In this document: positions 21,380 to 31,469 of the stretch, one piece after another
Position numbering within the stretch: the first letter of the stretch is position 1
Layout: every line of letters begins with the position of its first letter
Source: Choristoneura fumiferana
Lineage: Eukaryota > Arthropoda > Insecta > Lepidoptera > Tortricidae
DNA length: 64,000 nucleotides
NCBI RefSeq assembly: GCF_025370935.1
Contig: NC_133483.1
Location: 978,487-1,042,486 of the forward strand
Reading direction: 5' to 3'
The notes under the pieces: generated by a model
Database searches by the model: none
Seen by the model: only the letters and a program-made list of their open reading frames with translations
Told to the model about the DNA's origin: nothing
Made by a program: the position numbers and the translations under genes

Positions 21380-21645
21380 ATAACTATTAATTTGCATCAG
21401 TACAAAAAGTGTACTATTTGAAAATATCTAATATCGGGCTGTTACAAAAATTAGATTTTGTGAAAAACTTCATTTTTAATCAAAGCTTTTTTGCTGACTG
21501 TACTTGTATTGTTATTTAACTTACATATGCATACCAAATTTCATGTCAATCCGACCACTGGAACATGACTAGAACTGAGTCAAAATGAACTTGCCTGATT
21601 TGACGGAAACAAAAAACAACAACAAACAAGGCTAGTTAAAAATAA
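21380..21645 (-). repeat. interspersed repeat X, minus copy
   Basis: 'gctgactgtacttgtattgt', 'caaatttcatgtcaatccga' and 'aaaatgaacttgcctgattt' are reverse-complement matches to repeat X at 22680-23050. Ends are diffuse. Confidence 0.45.
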
Positions 21646-21690
21646 AAGCTAACCTAACAATTTTTTGGGTACGGAACCTTAAAAAAACCT

Positions 21691-21797
21691 GGCCCTATAC
21701 TGCGAAGTGCAAAATTCGAACTTCGTATCTTGCTGTCCTGCTGACGCTAATATTATTTAATACAAGAGTGAGAGAGATGGTACGATACGAACTTCTC
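21691..21797. mobile_element. palindromic MITE, 3'-truncated
   Basis: GGCCCTATACTGCGAAGTGC at the left and the GGTACGATACGAACTTC segment at the right, with the core ATATTATTTAATACAAGAGTG. The outer right arm is missing, so only part of the hairpin remains. Confidence 0.65.
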
Positions 21798-22679
21798 TCA
21801 GTATTGCTCCCAAATACAGTTGGCCATTGTTTTGGAAAGCGCTCGCGTCGCTCGGGCGCCGCCGCATGCGCAGTTTTCACGAGCCAGTGGTCCGTTTCAT
21901 TCGGCCCACATCACACACACATGTTAAATTGGACTGAATTACTTACGTCATAAGAGCGAGAGGAACCGCATTCGTGACAATATAGCGTTATGAATGGCAT
22001 TTCGATTTTATCTTTAATCGGGTTTGTTTTACACAATTTAATCTTTTTGTTTGAGGTATGTCACGATTTTGACTGGATTCACTGTTGTTTACGAGTACAT
22101 AAAAATCATTGTGTGGTTGCTAGTAGGCTTAGGAAAAAATCGAAAGGAATCTTCTGCACACACAGCTATTTAACAGTGTAAACTTTTGTGGATGGTAGAA
22201 TTGTCGGAACTTCATGAAAAGCGATTGGTTTTTATGAATACTTATGAAAATATATTTTTTAGGTAAATGATGCCATCCGTGTATAAAAAACTATCACACT
22301 AGATTTTTTACTAGTTATGAGAATTTACTATGTTGGTAATTTTTCCGTCTGTATTCGCATTTCCAATTCAACATAGTTTTTCTTGAGTTTCAAAAGATAT
22401 TTTCAAAAATGAAAAAAAAAAAAACTTGGGCTTATCAGTTAGTAGAGCGTAGATAAGGATTTAAAAAACCTAGGTAAGTAGTAAGAATTTTTTTTTATCA
22501 TTTTAACGAAAAATAAGAAACTGGAATTAAAGAACTTCCTTTGAAGTGGTATATTTTCTGTTTAAATGGGACTAAATAAGAATTTTAAAAATACTCCCAA
22601 ACAAAAAGTAATTTTCAAAATTTTATTAAATTACAGAATTCTGAGATAGCAAACATTAAAAAATAACTGAACTGAGAAC

Positions 22680-23050
22680 CTCCTTTTACAAGCTTTTCTT
22701 TAGCTTGCCCTGTTTATTTATTTTATTTGTTTGGGTCAAATCTTGGAAGCTAAATTTGACCCACTTTCAGCGGTCCAATTGATTTGAAATTTGATATACT
22801 TATGTAAATTTGGTAACAGTACAATAATCTAGTAGTGACATCTTTGTGGTCCTGCCAGGATCGTCTCCGCAGGAGGGAACTCCTCAATGGTTAATAGTAT
22901 CGACTTGAAATTTGGTACGGATATGCAGTTTAAATGACAATGCGAGTACCGTCAACAAAAAGTACAGTCAGCAAAAAATCTTGTATGAAAAATGAAATTT
23001 TTAATTTTTAACAGAAACTTTTGACCTCAGTTAAAAATTTAACTTTTCAA
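22680..23050 (+). repeat. interspersed repeat X, long copy
   Basis: Longest copy of repeat X: ACAAGCTTTTCTTTAGCTTG, 'caataatctagtagtgacat', 'gcaggagggaactcctcaat', 'cgacttgaaatttggtacgg' and 'aagtacagtcagcaaaaaat'. Its 3' third also recurs at 27890-28050. No protein is encoded. Confidence 0.5.
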
Positions 23051-23460
23051 GAAACTTAAATTCTGGAAAGTTATCAAGCCGTCAACAAATAGATACTAGA
23101 CTAGATATGTTTATCCAATTTCTAGGAAGCAAAACAACGTAGCCTTACTTTCTTTCTTAGTATTGAACAATCGCATGCGCCGTGCGATGCTCAACATTTC
23201 TGTAACTCTCGCCTTACGGTAGAAAAAGGAACGATCTACGTGCGATTGTGAGAACAATATTTCATTGAGTTTCGACTCACGCGCAGGCTTCCCAGAGTTT
23301 AAAGGACGCGTTGGTGTGCCCATAATGGGACGTTGTTTAGTGATACTGTTTTCCCTGTAGGTTGCAATAGAGTTGTTCAATTTCTGTCTTCTTGAAAGTC
23401 TTCTACTTTTCTTTTACAAGTCCGTATCCCATCCTCGTCGTCAGTGAGAAGTCTGTGGAT

Positions 23461-23580
23461 AGATAGCGGACAGTAATGAATAATACATATACATACATAT
23501 AGACATAGATAAATACATACGTATATATATATAGCATACTTACATACATGCATATAAATGTATATACACAAACACAACGC
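23461..23580. repeat. ATACATA-rich low-complexity tract
   Basis: About 120 bp of interrupted TACATA/TATA repeats, including CGTATATATATATAGC. An open frame on the minus strand here is compositional. Confidence 0.7.
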
Positions 23581-23587
23581 AAACCAC

Positions 23588-23852
23588 TACTTCAACCAAA
23601 ATTACCCCTCGTGTAGGGGCCAAACTGAAAATCAGCGCTGGTCACGTCATGTGATCAGCATTATGCTGAGTTTGGAACCCAGTGCCAACATGACTATAAA
23701 CATGAATCTTTGTGAACATTATCAATAAAAATGTATAAATGTAACTTGATAAGTATTAATGTTAGGCATTAAAGTGTCATTTCATTTCATCTCATCTCAT
23801 CTCATCTCATCTCATCTCATCTCATCTCATCTCATTCATTTCATTTCATTTC
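23588..23852 (+). mobile_element. probable retroelement 3' end with (TCTCA)n tail
   Basis: A unique-looking 3' region (ATCAATAAAAATGTATAAAT near 23720) is followed at 23777-23852 by TTTCA and TCTCA pentamers, about a dozen units in all. Non-LTR elements often end in short tandem repeats, which is why I favour a LINE end; no coding part is present. Confidence 0.4.
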
Positions 23853-23961
23853 AAATGCGCGTATACAAGGCAAAGCTAGTTTAATACTGATACGTCACTC
23901 GTTACATGGTAGTGGTTAAGTATACACTTCACTTTTAGAAATAAAAAATAGAATGGAAATA

Positions 23962-24027
23962 GAGACCAGTTCTCGAGTGGTGACCACAAACCGGAAGACG
24001 AGGTGTTGGCAGGCCTTCCACTAGGTG
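23962..24027 (+). mobile_element. RTE-like LINE 3' end, left part
   Basis: AGTTCTCGAGTGGTGACCAC, then GGAAGACGAGGTGTTGGCAG and CCTTCCACTAGGTGGAATGA, the degenerate RTE C-terminal coding region (RTGRRSVGRPPTRWND). Interrupted by a 257-bp insertion and resumed at 24303. Confidence 0.65.
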
Positions 24028-24036
24028 GAATGACGC

Positions 24037-24293
24037 CAAGGCCGTCGCTAGCCGATGGCCCAGGGGGGGAGGGGGGGTAAGTAGATATGGAGGATGAGCA
24101 GTATGAATTGTAGGTACCTATTTATTGGAATTGGTGAATTCATTCGAGTTTCGGTTACGACGTACAGGAATGATCGATCAAGCAAATCAAGTCACAGATT
24201 TAGGACTGGTTCGGTTGCTTTACATTTGGCAACTTTTTTAGAATCTCTAGAGGGGAGGCAGCTGCCCCTCCCTGCCCCCCCCTGGCGACGCAT
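24037..24293. mobile_element. G/C-ended insertion with 9-bp target duplication
   Basis: A 257-bp block starting CAAGGCCGTCGCTAGCC and ending CCCCTGGCGACGCAT is bounded by GAATGACGC at 24028-24036 and 24294-24302. The ends are imperfect inverted repeats (CGTCGC...GGGGGG against CCCCCC...GCGACG). An 8-10 bp duplication with inverted G-rich ends suggests a non-autonomous DNA transposon (hAT- or Mutator-like by duplication size). The plus-strand open frame here has no recognisable domain. Confidence 0.6.
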
Positions 24294-24302
24294 GAATGAC
24301 GC

Positions 24303-24376
24303 TATCGTGAGTAGTTCGTCCATTGTGGCGTTATAAAGGCAACCTTGTTCAAAAGTGGACGTCTTCCCGCTGATGT
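24303..24376 (+). mobile_element. RTE-like LINE 3' end, right part
   Basis: Resumes the interrupted LINE: GTAGTTCGTCCATTGTGGCG, then CAAAAGTGGACGTCTTCCCG and CTGATG. Together with 23962-24027 it reconstructs the order of a decayed RTE 3' end. Confidence 0.65.
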
Positions 24377-24576
24377 TATTTCAAGCAAGTCAGTGAATAC
24401 CACAGGTGAATGATGCGCAGTGACATACCGTGCCGCTGCACTTCCGTGTTTATTAAAAACGACATATTTTCCAGTTCATTGCTATGGCTTTTGTATGCAA
24501 AAGAACAGTAACTTGATGATCGCGTGTGAATGTTGACAAAGTCGGTTTTACTAAACGGCTGCCGGTTTCGGCAATG

Positions 24577-24864
24577 ATCATCATCATCATCATCCCAGCC
24601 TATATACGTCCCACTGCTGGGCACAGGCCTCCTCTTAGAACAAGAGGGCCCAGTGCGGATTGGGAACTTCACACACACCATTGAATTGCTTTGCAGGTTT
24701 GTGCAGGTTTCCTCACACACACCATTGAATTGCTTCGCAGGTTTGTGCAGGTGTTTTCCTTCACCGCAAAGCTCGTGGTAAATTTCAAATGTAATTCCGC
24801 ACATGAATTTGGAAAAACTCAGAGGTGCGAGCCGGGGTTTGAACCCACTAGGCCACCACGGCTT
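24577..24864 (-). mobile_element. SINE1 with internal 44-bp-step duplication
   Basis: Complete minus-strand SINE1 with (CAT)n tail at 24580-24594 and tRNA-like head ending GGCCACCACGGCTT at 24864. Between 24670 and 24752 the CACACACACCATTGAATTGC block is present twice at a 44-bp offset, each followed by GCAGGTTTGTGCAGGT. The head has lost about 25 bp of the normal tRNA-like region (GAACCCACTAGGCC). Confidence 0.8.
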
Positions 24865-25035
24865 ATCCCTCCACCTGGCCTGGTTAAATAATTACTTAAT
24901 ACTAAATTAAATGTAAAAAAGACCCCAGTGGCGTACTCGTAACGTTATACAAGGCAGCATTCCCTCGTTGTATAACGTGGTTAGTTTGTTGAAAGCGATA
25001 GCTGCCAGCCCTTTGATCTCCTGTACCCCTAGTGT

Positions 25036-25202
25036 AAGTTTTCGGTTACAAAATACGTATCGATCGCGTTCGCGTTAAAATCTCAATTTATATGGAAACA
25101 CGAACAGCGCCTCTAGCGGAACGTTTGCGATGTTCGTGTTTCTATACAAATTGAGATTTTAACGCGAACGCGATCGAGACGTATTTTGTAACCGATAACT
25201 TA
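25036..25202. mobile_element. palindromic MITE with about 70-bp arms
   Basis: Left arm CGGTTACAAAATACGTAT, then CGATCGCGTTCGCGTTAAAA; the right arm is the inverted TTTTAACGCGAACGCGATCG, then ACGTATTTTGTAACCG. The outermost TAAGTT/AACTTA is also inverted. GC content of the inner arms is high for this region. Confidence 0.8.
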
Positions 25203-25384
25203 GACTAAGGGCACAGTCGTTCGATCTGGCTCCTTTGCACTTTTTTCATTAGTGTGTGTGGATCTGGATCTCCATCGAGTTAATGAACGTTGTAAGTTTA
25301 TTTTAACAGAGAACTCGCGTTTGACGATGTAAGCAAAATAAAAATATCGGCTAAAATAGAGCGTCCTGGCAGGAGATGCCTTGC

Positions 25385-25485
25385 GTAATAATAATAATAA
25401 TAAATTCATTTATTTCGGGCAACTTGGCCCATACAATAAATACCTTACAGACTAACATACATATTTATAATCAATATTATTAATA
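25385..25485 (-). mobile_element. LINE 3' end with (TTA)n tail
   Basis: On the minus strand: GTATTTATTGTATGGGCCAA, GTTGCCCGAAATAAATGAAT, then TTTATTATTATTATTATTA. This ending is typical of a lepidopteran LINE 3' UTR; only about 100 bp is present. Confidence 0.6.
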
Positions 25486-25497
25486 TAAAGTGAAGTA

Positions 25498-25780
25498 CAA
25501 CACGCATAACCGACGTTGGGAAAAAGACTGCTAAGCTAAAATGGGACTGGGCTGGACACGTCTGTCGCATTCACCCACAAAGGTGGGCTCGCACAGTTAC
25601 TTGGTGGGTGCCGGAGAACGGCCAGCGACATCGAGGCAGACCGAGAAGGAGATGGCGGGACGATCTGGACACGTACGCAAAGGACTGGCCTGACATTGCG
25701 TCAGAACGAGAGTTGTGGAGGTCAAGAGGGGAGGCTTTTGCCCAGCAGTGGGACACTATACAGGCTACTTAAAAAAAAAA
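25498..25780 (+). mobile_element. 5'-truncated RTE-like LINE with poly-A tail
   Basis: The insertion is bounded by AAAGTGAAGT at 25488-25497 and again at 25778-25787, overlapping the end of the A-tail (25771-25780). It contains an intact C-terminal reading frame with no start codon (25524-25772). Confidence 0.85.
25524..25772 (+). pseudogene. C-terminal part of RTE-like LINE ORF2
   Basis: An uninterrupted frame of 82 codons with a TAA stop and no ATG. It reads KTAKLKWDWAGHVCRI, RWARTVTWWVPENGQRHRG, RPRRRWRDDLDTYAKDWPDI, then WRSRGEAFAQQWDTI. This is the conserved C-terminal signature (KLKWxWAGH, GRPxxRWxDD, WRSxGEAxxQQW) downstream of the reverse transcriptase in RTE-type elements. Absence of stops over 82 codons suggests a relatively young insertion. 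The RT and endonuclease domains were lost by 5' truncation. Confidence 0.85.
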
Positions 25781-26124
25781 GTGAAGTCACTTGGCGATGC
25801 GACCAGTCACAATCATATGTAATTAAACGACTCCAAATCAAAACTGTACTAACACCGACCTTGAATTAACGCAACAAACAAGTTAGTTTAGTTCGGAATA
25901 GTGCGAGTGACCCAATTATTGACAGACGTTGCGCGAATGTCATTTTTCTTGCGCTTGCTCATGTAAGGCTGTGCTCAGGGGTTAGAAGAGCGGGTGTATA
26001 CGTATATTATGATAATTAGCTAAGTCACAGTGCATATAGAGACTTTAATTTGTCTCTGATGGTTTACAATGTTTTTTTTTGAGGAGTGAAATGAAATCTG
26101 GAACATCACTGTTACTTGTACATG

Positions 26125-26520
26125 TTAGGTGGGTGCAGTTACATGAATGCATGCTCCGCCATAATATGGCACGCAAAAGTCTTAATTAAATAATATTATC
26201 TATATCTAATGTCAATTAAGTCACACAAATTTATTAAAATAATTACAAATTATATCAAGTATCTTAAAACAACTGCACCTCTAATACAATTTTACCCAGT
26301 GGGTGTAGCTAGATACATTTCACTTAATAACTAACAGTTAAAATTATAATATTCATTTAAGCTATTGGGACATAACTCGATAACAAACTTTTTCAGAGCT
26401 GACAAAAATTTAGAGTGTTTGAGTGACTTAATTTCTACAGGCAATGTATTACACTTTGGCAGCCACGTAAGTAGCGCTGCGCTGGTAGATTGTTGTCGTA
26501 GCAATAGAGTTAGTATTGCG
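26125..26520 (-). mobile_element. Jockey-like LINE C-terminal remnant and 3' UTR
   Basis: On the minus strand 26335-26475 encodes TWLPKCNTLPVEIKSLKHSK, FLSALKKFVIELCPNSLNEY and a stop, the usual N-x-L-P-x-E-I-K...F-K/L-L end of Jockey/CR1-type ORF2. The following AT-rich part down to about 26125 would be its 3' UTR. Boundaries are approximate. Confidence 0.55.
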
Positions 26521-27263
26521 GTCTCGTTTTTACATCCTAAGTAAAGGGATTGTGCTATCTATAATAAGCCATATGTACACGATGTTCTTGTGAATAAGCA
26601 AGTGATAAATAATTATCAGATAAATGATATGGGTTATAGATAGCGTAAAAGCTTGATGAAGTATAGTGCAAAATAAAAAGTGTAGAAACGGTAAAAAATA
26701 TCTTTCGAGATATGTTAAGAGAAAAATTCTATGAAATTGATTGTAATAATTCCGTCAACGATTTTAAATAATTTTAAACCCAAAAATTAAATTATCATAT
26801 CGACTCTACCAATACATGAGTCTAGACTATTTCCATCTAATCAAACTAAATCTACGTCATTTTCCTTAAATCGCTCCGCTTGTCAATGAATGCAGTCCTA
26901 TCTTCACTAAAACACTACGAAACATAAAACTCTTTTTATTGTGAAATATATGTAGATGTGCCAAGTATAATTGACTCGGCATATAGTTACGTATGATTGA
27001 TGCTATATTTTCTTCACCGGGTTTAATGATCCAAGGTATACATTACAAGTTAATAGGCATGTTTATTCGTGTTAATTAAACTAGATCGTTGTTTTTAAAG
27101 AGTCCTCATTAATCTTTTTTGTTCAGGCTTTTGTTGGTTTGATTGAATTTTGCAATAAATGGTCCATAGCATTTGGAATACGACTTTTACTTTTACGACT
27201 AGACAAGTGTGGGTTTGTCTATAAGTACGTCATTATAGGTATAGGTTTTCTTGTTTTTTTTTA
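26521..27263. other. no recognised feature
   Basis: AT-rich DNA; no gene or named repeat supported. Confidence 0.35.
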
Positions 27264-27611
27264 TTAGTAGTCATCATCATCATCATCATCAGCCCGAAGA
27301 CGTCCACTGCTGGACAAAGGCCCCCCCTTAGAACGCCACAATGAACGACAACTCGCCACTTGCATCCACCGGTTTCCCGCTACTCTCACGATGTCGTCAG
27401 TCCACCTGGTGGGAGGCCTGCCAACGCTTCGTCTTCGGGTTCTTGGTCGCCACTCGAGGACTTTTCTCCCCCAACGGTTATCCGTTCTTCGAGCGATGTG
27501 GCCTGCCCATTGCCACTTCAATTTGCATATTTTTCCAGCTATGTCAGTGACTTTATTAGTAGTGCGAAGTATTAATAAAGTTAGATAAGTAAGAACATTT
27601 TTGGTAAACAA
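27264..27611 (-). pseudogene. C-terminal part of RTE-like LINE ORF2
   Basis: A 115-codon frame with ICKLKWQWAGHIARRTDNRW, GRKVLEWRPRTRRRSVGRPP, TRWTDDIVRVAGNRWMQVA, then WRSKGG and an Asp run. The Asp run is the ATG/GAT-repeat tail at 27272-27290 read through, because the normal stop is missing. The QQWTSF-type segment has mutated. It is the 3' end of a 5'-truncated RTE LINE; no endonuclease or RT core is present. Confidence 0.85.
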
Positions 27612-27889
27612 CTCAAAAAAGCAGACTGTCCTATATCAACTTTAAAAAATACCAAAAAGAATAAACAAAGCTAAAACTCGGCCTAGTAAGTAACTTAAAT
27701 AAAGTTCAACAGTCGGGACAAATCGTAATCTGCTCGAAAATTCCAAGTATTCCAACTTTGTTGTTGAAGTAAATTAATTACTTACTTACTTGGCAAAGTT
27801 TTAGACTACTATTTAGACTCGTTTTTATTACATGCTTTTATTTATTTGTTCGTTGTTCCTTTTGAGTAAATGTATACCATAAATCAAAC

Positions 27890-28050
27890 CCAACATTGGA
27901 AGTTCATCAAAATGAACTTGCAAGTTTGCTGACAATGCAAGTACAGTCACCAAAAAAAAAACTTGAATATTTTTTTTAAACAGAAACTTATTTTCTTTTT
28001 GGTTTTATTTTATAAAAGTTTTTTTTAAGGCAGCCGAGTTTTTCGATTTT
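27890..28050 (+). repeat. interspersed repeat X, 3' fragment
   Basis: 'tcaaaatgaacttgcaagtt', 'gacaatgcaagtacagtcac' and 'aacagaaactta' match the 3' third of repeat X at 22940-23050. Confidence 0.4.
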
Positions 28051-29139
28051 TTAAATGTAATTCCTTATATCATACCTTTTTGATGTAGAAGTAATCACTT
28101 AGCCAAGCGATTTGTGAGAACAAGGTCAAGGTCACACAAAACAGCCACAAAAACACCATCAAAACCAAATTGCCCGTCTGGTATAAAAATAGCACGTTTA
28201 GTTCCAAAATGACATCTACCGGCAGATGACTGTCGGAAGTGAGTCATCAGACGGCATTATATGGCTGTACTGTATTTACAATGACGGTCAGTAATACTAG
28301 GCAATTAGATGGCCATGGCATAGCTGCTTTTTTCCACGGCGGTAACGGCCTACAATCGGCCGAATCCCGGCGCGTACTGGGGTCAATAGATCCTTTTTTC
28401 CGTTAGCCCTATAATAGTAGTTTATCAGTTAGATTATTAGAAATTATTGGATACGTATTTCTTCTTCCGTCAAGCAAACAAAAAATTACAAAGATGAAAC
28501 GCGTCAAAGTTTTGGACTAGGGCGCCGTGACACGGAACTACCTATATTATACACCTACCTACTTATATACCTATGTTATGTACCTATATTATTATTTCTT
28601 CATATTTTTTATTTAATTGACAAAGAAACGTATCCAGTATTTTCTATTCATCAAACTGATGGTTTTAATTTTTTTTTAGGAGAATATATTTAGCCTATCA
28701 GAGAGCTGTTTCTACCATTCAACTTGTGTGTTCCGTCCACAGATCCAATTAGCTACAGGATCTCACAGATAAGTAGTTTTAGAACACAACTTGTTGTAAC
28801 TAAAGTTAGTGTTTCGCAAATTTAACTTAATAAAGGCTGGTCTTAACTCAACCAGTCTATTTATTCGCTGGAGGTATAATTAAGCTACTGTTACTAGAGC
28901 ATTACGCTATAAGTTCTTAATACGGTAATTTAGTAGGGCTGCCCAAAATGGTCATACTTGTAAAACAATTTTGTTCCATTTTAAAAGGGCGTTGAAGAAG
29001 GTTATGAAGCAAAATCTCAGCTAATCTCAGGCGAGGAGACGGGGGTTCCGTGCAAATATCCCATGCTGTTTTCCAGTATGAAACAATAATTAAGTAAATC
29101 CACAAATATGTCACATAAATTAACGAATTTACATTTAAA
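28051..29139. other. no recognised feature; one GC-rich patch
   Basis: Unassigned. The patch at 28335-28390 (CACGGCGGTAACGGCCTAC, CGGCCGAATCCCGGCGCGTA) is unusually GC-rich but has no open frame or splice context I can support. Confidence 0.3.
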
Positions 29140-29400
29140 TATATCTTTCATTGATCTATTCTTAGTCAAAATATCACCAACGGGACTTATCACGCTAACA
29201 CACACGAGTAATATTTACCTCGACGTTTCGGCAACATTGCAGTGGCCGTGGTCACGAGTAGACTGAAGTGTGGGGTGTCAAGTCTGCCAAGCAGCGCTAG
29301 TCCTTCGAACTACCCGCACTTGATCACTTATAGTACCGGCACTCGTATCACGAACTATCCGCATCTATTGTTTTCAAAAATTACTACACCAATACCAATA
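29140..29400 (-). repeat. interspersed repeat, LINE-3'-end-like
   Basis: On the minus strand: CACTGCAATGTTGCCGAAAC, GTCGAGGTAAATATTACTCG, then TGTGTGTTAGCGTGATAAGT. I recognise this string from lepidopteran repeats, probably a retroelement 3' region, but the class cannot be confirmed. Confidence 0.35.
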
Positions 29401-29502
29401 TTTGCATGCTAGAACTGGCTTAGTGTGTGCTAACACTTAGACTAAGACCATTTGATTGTTATCCACACTAAAAGCGAATAAATGAATATGAATATACTAG
29501 CT

Positions 29503-29526
29503 TTTGTCCTCGGCTTCGCTCGCGCT
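29503..29526 (-). mobile_element. Helitron-like 3' end fragment
   Basis: ACTAGCTTTTGTCCTCGGC followed by TTCGCTCGCG is the reverse complement of a CTAGT-type terminus with its hairpin. It abuts an RTE LINE fragment. Confidence 0.5.
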
Positions 29527-29640
29527 TGGCTATGTCGGTGATCCTTGTTCTTCTAGGTTCTCCTCATTTCTGATTCAATCCCTTATTGACCCCGAGCATA
29601 GCTCTCTCCATAGCTTGCTGAGCAATTCTTCAGTCTATTT
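29527..29640 (-). mobile_element. RTE-like LINE internal fragment
   Basis: GGCTATGTCGGTGATCCTTG, TCTCCTCATTTCTGATTCAA and GAGCATAGCTCTCTCCATAG align with the same region of the LINE at 51.83-51.95 kb (minus strand), upstream of the KLKWQWAGH segment. Confidence 0.55.
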
Positions 29641-30119
29641 ATAAAGCTTATTTTGAAGTCATATCCAAATTATTCACATTATGTCCTCCTATTTTCCTCC
29701 CAAGGGCTTAAAGTAGCACCAATCCTCAGCGCCAACCCTAGCATGTAACGTAATGTACGTATTACATGTGAGACAAACACTAATTTGCACTTACGCGTTT
29801 TTTCCTAACTAATTTGAATAAGACTAACGCTTACACCTTGCGAGAGCAGTGGCCTAAATGTGTAAGATATAGTCACGCCCCATGACAATGCCTGCTGTGG
29901 GGTGCAACTAGAATAATGAGTACCTATGTTGAACATTCACTTTGGGTACAATAACAAGTAGCTCTTGAGTAGGTTACAATTTTGATGTAAATATTTTTGT
30001 TTATTATGGAAAAGCTTGAATATTTCTTTATTTGTGGACTAGTTGTCAACCGCGGATTTTCTCGCGTAAATGTTTAAATCTGGTAGTTGAATTTAAATTA
30101 TAAATAAATAATAAATATC

Positions 30120-30604
30120 ACGGGACAATACACACCAATTGCCCTAGTCCCAAAGTAAGCTTAGCAAAGCTTGTGCTATGGGTACTGAGCAACGGATAAA
30201 TATAAGTATATAGATATAGATACATACCATCCCACCATCCCAGCCTATATACGTCCCACTGCTGGGCACAGGCCTCCTCTCAGAACACGAGGGCTTGGGC
30301 CATAGTTCCCACGCGGGCCCAGTGCGGATTGGGAACTTCACACGCACCATTGAAGGTTTCGCAGGTTTCCCCACGATGTTTTCCTTCACCGCAAAGCTCG
30401 TGGTAAATTTCAAATGTAATTCCGCACATGAATTTCGAAAAACTCAGAGGTGCGAGCCGATACATACTTAAATAAATATTAATCACCCAAGACCCGAGAA
30501 CAAACATTCGTATTTTCATACAAATATCTGCCCCGACACGGGAATCGAACCCGGGACCTCAAGCTTCGTAGTCAGGTTCTCTAACTACTAGGCCATCTGG
30601 TCGT
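30120..30604 (-). mobile_element. tRNA-derived SINE3, split by SINE1
   Basis: Minus-strand copy. The tRNA-like head is at about 30532-30604 (B box region GGAATCGAACCC, A box region TAGGCCATCTGG) and the body includes CACCCAAGACCCGAGAACAA. The 3' end lies at 30120-30227 (ACACCAATTGCCCTAGTCCC, AAGCTTAGCAAAGCTTGTGC). A SINE1 at 30228-30458 separates the two parts. Confidence 0.85.
30228..30458 (-). mobile_element. SINE1 inserted in SINE3
   Basis: SINE1 without most of its tRNA-like head, flanked by GATACATAC at 30219-30227 and 30459-30467. It contains CCTATATACGTCCCACTGC, GGCCCAGTGCGGATTGGGAA and the GGTAAATTTCAAATGTAATT block. Deletion of about 20 bp near 30355 is seen relative to other copies. 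Confidence 0.9.
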
Positions 30605-30848
30605 ACAAATAAAACTTTCCTTTCGTTTTCAATTAGGGTTTTATATCCGAAGGGTGGAAACGGACCTCTATTGCTGTCCACTAATGTGTCTATCTGTCTG
30701 TCACATAAATAAATTATTATATAGCTTCGGGTCAACATGATGCTTATACTGTGTAAATTTGAAGACCGTTTGGATGTAAAACCAAAGTGACATTATCTTT
30801 CTATTAACAGACAGACGAGGAAAATAATGACGTGAGTGACAGCAATAG

Positions 30849-31066
30849 ACGAAGCTTGAGGTCCCGGGTTCGATTCCCGCGTCGGGGCAGATATTTGTAT
30901 GAAAAATACGAATGTTTGTTCTCGGGTCTTGGGTGTTTAATATGTATTTAAGTATGTATCTATCCATATAATTATATTTATCCGTTGCTTAGTACCCATA
31001 ACACAAGCTTTGCTAAGCTTACTTTGGGACTAGGTCAATTGGTGTGAATTGTCCCGTTATATTTAT
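30849..31066 (+). mobile_element. SINE3, 5'-truncated plus-strand copy
   Basis: Starts in the tRNA-like part at GACGAAGCTTGAGGTCCCGG with B box GGTTCGATTCC and runs through TTGTTCTCGGGTCTTGGGTG to AATTGTCCCGTTATATTTA. It is inverted relative to the copy at 30120-30604. Confidence 0.85.
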
Positions 31067-31469
31067 TTTTATTTTATTTTTAATAGGTCTCCCTTTAGAT
31101 CCTTCGTCGGAACCCTAAAAAACGATAGACAAGGGTATAAATTTTAAAAAACAAACAAACAATCGTAATTAATCTCACGCATTATTATAAATATATGGCG
31201 TGCTAAAACTGCATACAATTATTTCTAACCTCAAAACCTAAACCCTGAAGTCATGCGAGGGCACAACAAAGGCGCGAAAAGTAGCAATTTACATATAGCC
31301 GTGATCTGATGCTAAAGAGTTGCGTATGAGTTGTGTATGAGCTGCCAGTTTGTGGGTTATTGATTGAAAACATTGCAGACTGCAGACGTGAACTTGCCTT
31401 CGAAATCCAAAAGCTTAATGGTTACTTGACCTGAAATGTATATTTCAGAACTAAATTATTGTTATTATT

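Noticed and set aside
23777..23852. CRISPR array
   Set aside because: Pentamer microsatellite without spacers; the sequence is eukaryotic.
27264..27611. Asp-rich acidic tail (ADDDDDDDY) as a protein feature
   Set aside because: The Asp run is the LINE's trinucleotide tail read in frame after loss of the stop.
30532..30604. tRNA gene on the minus strand
   Set aside because: It is the tRNA-like head of SINE3, continuous with the SINE body.
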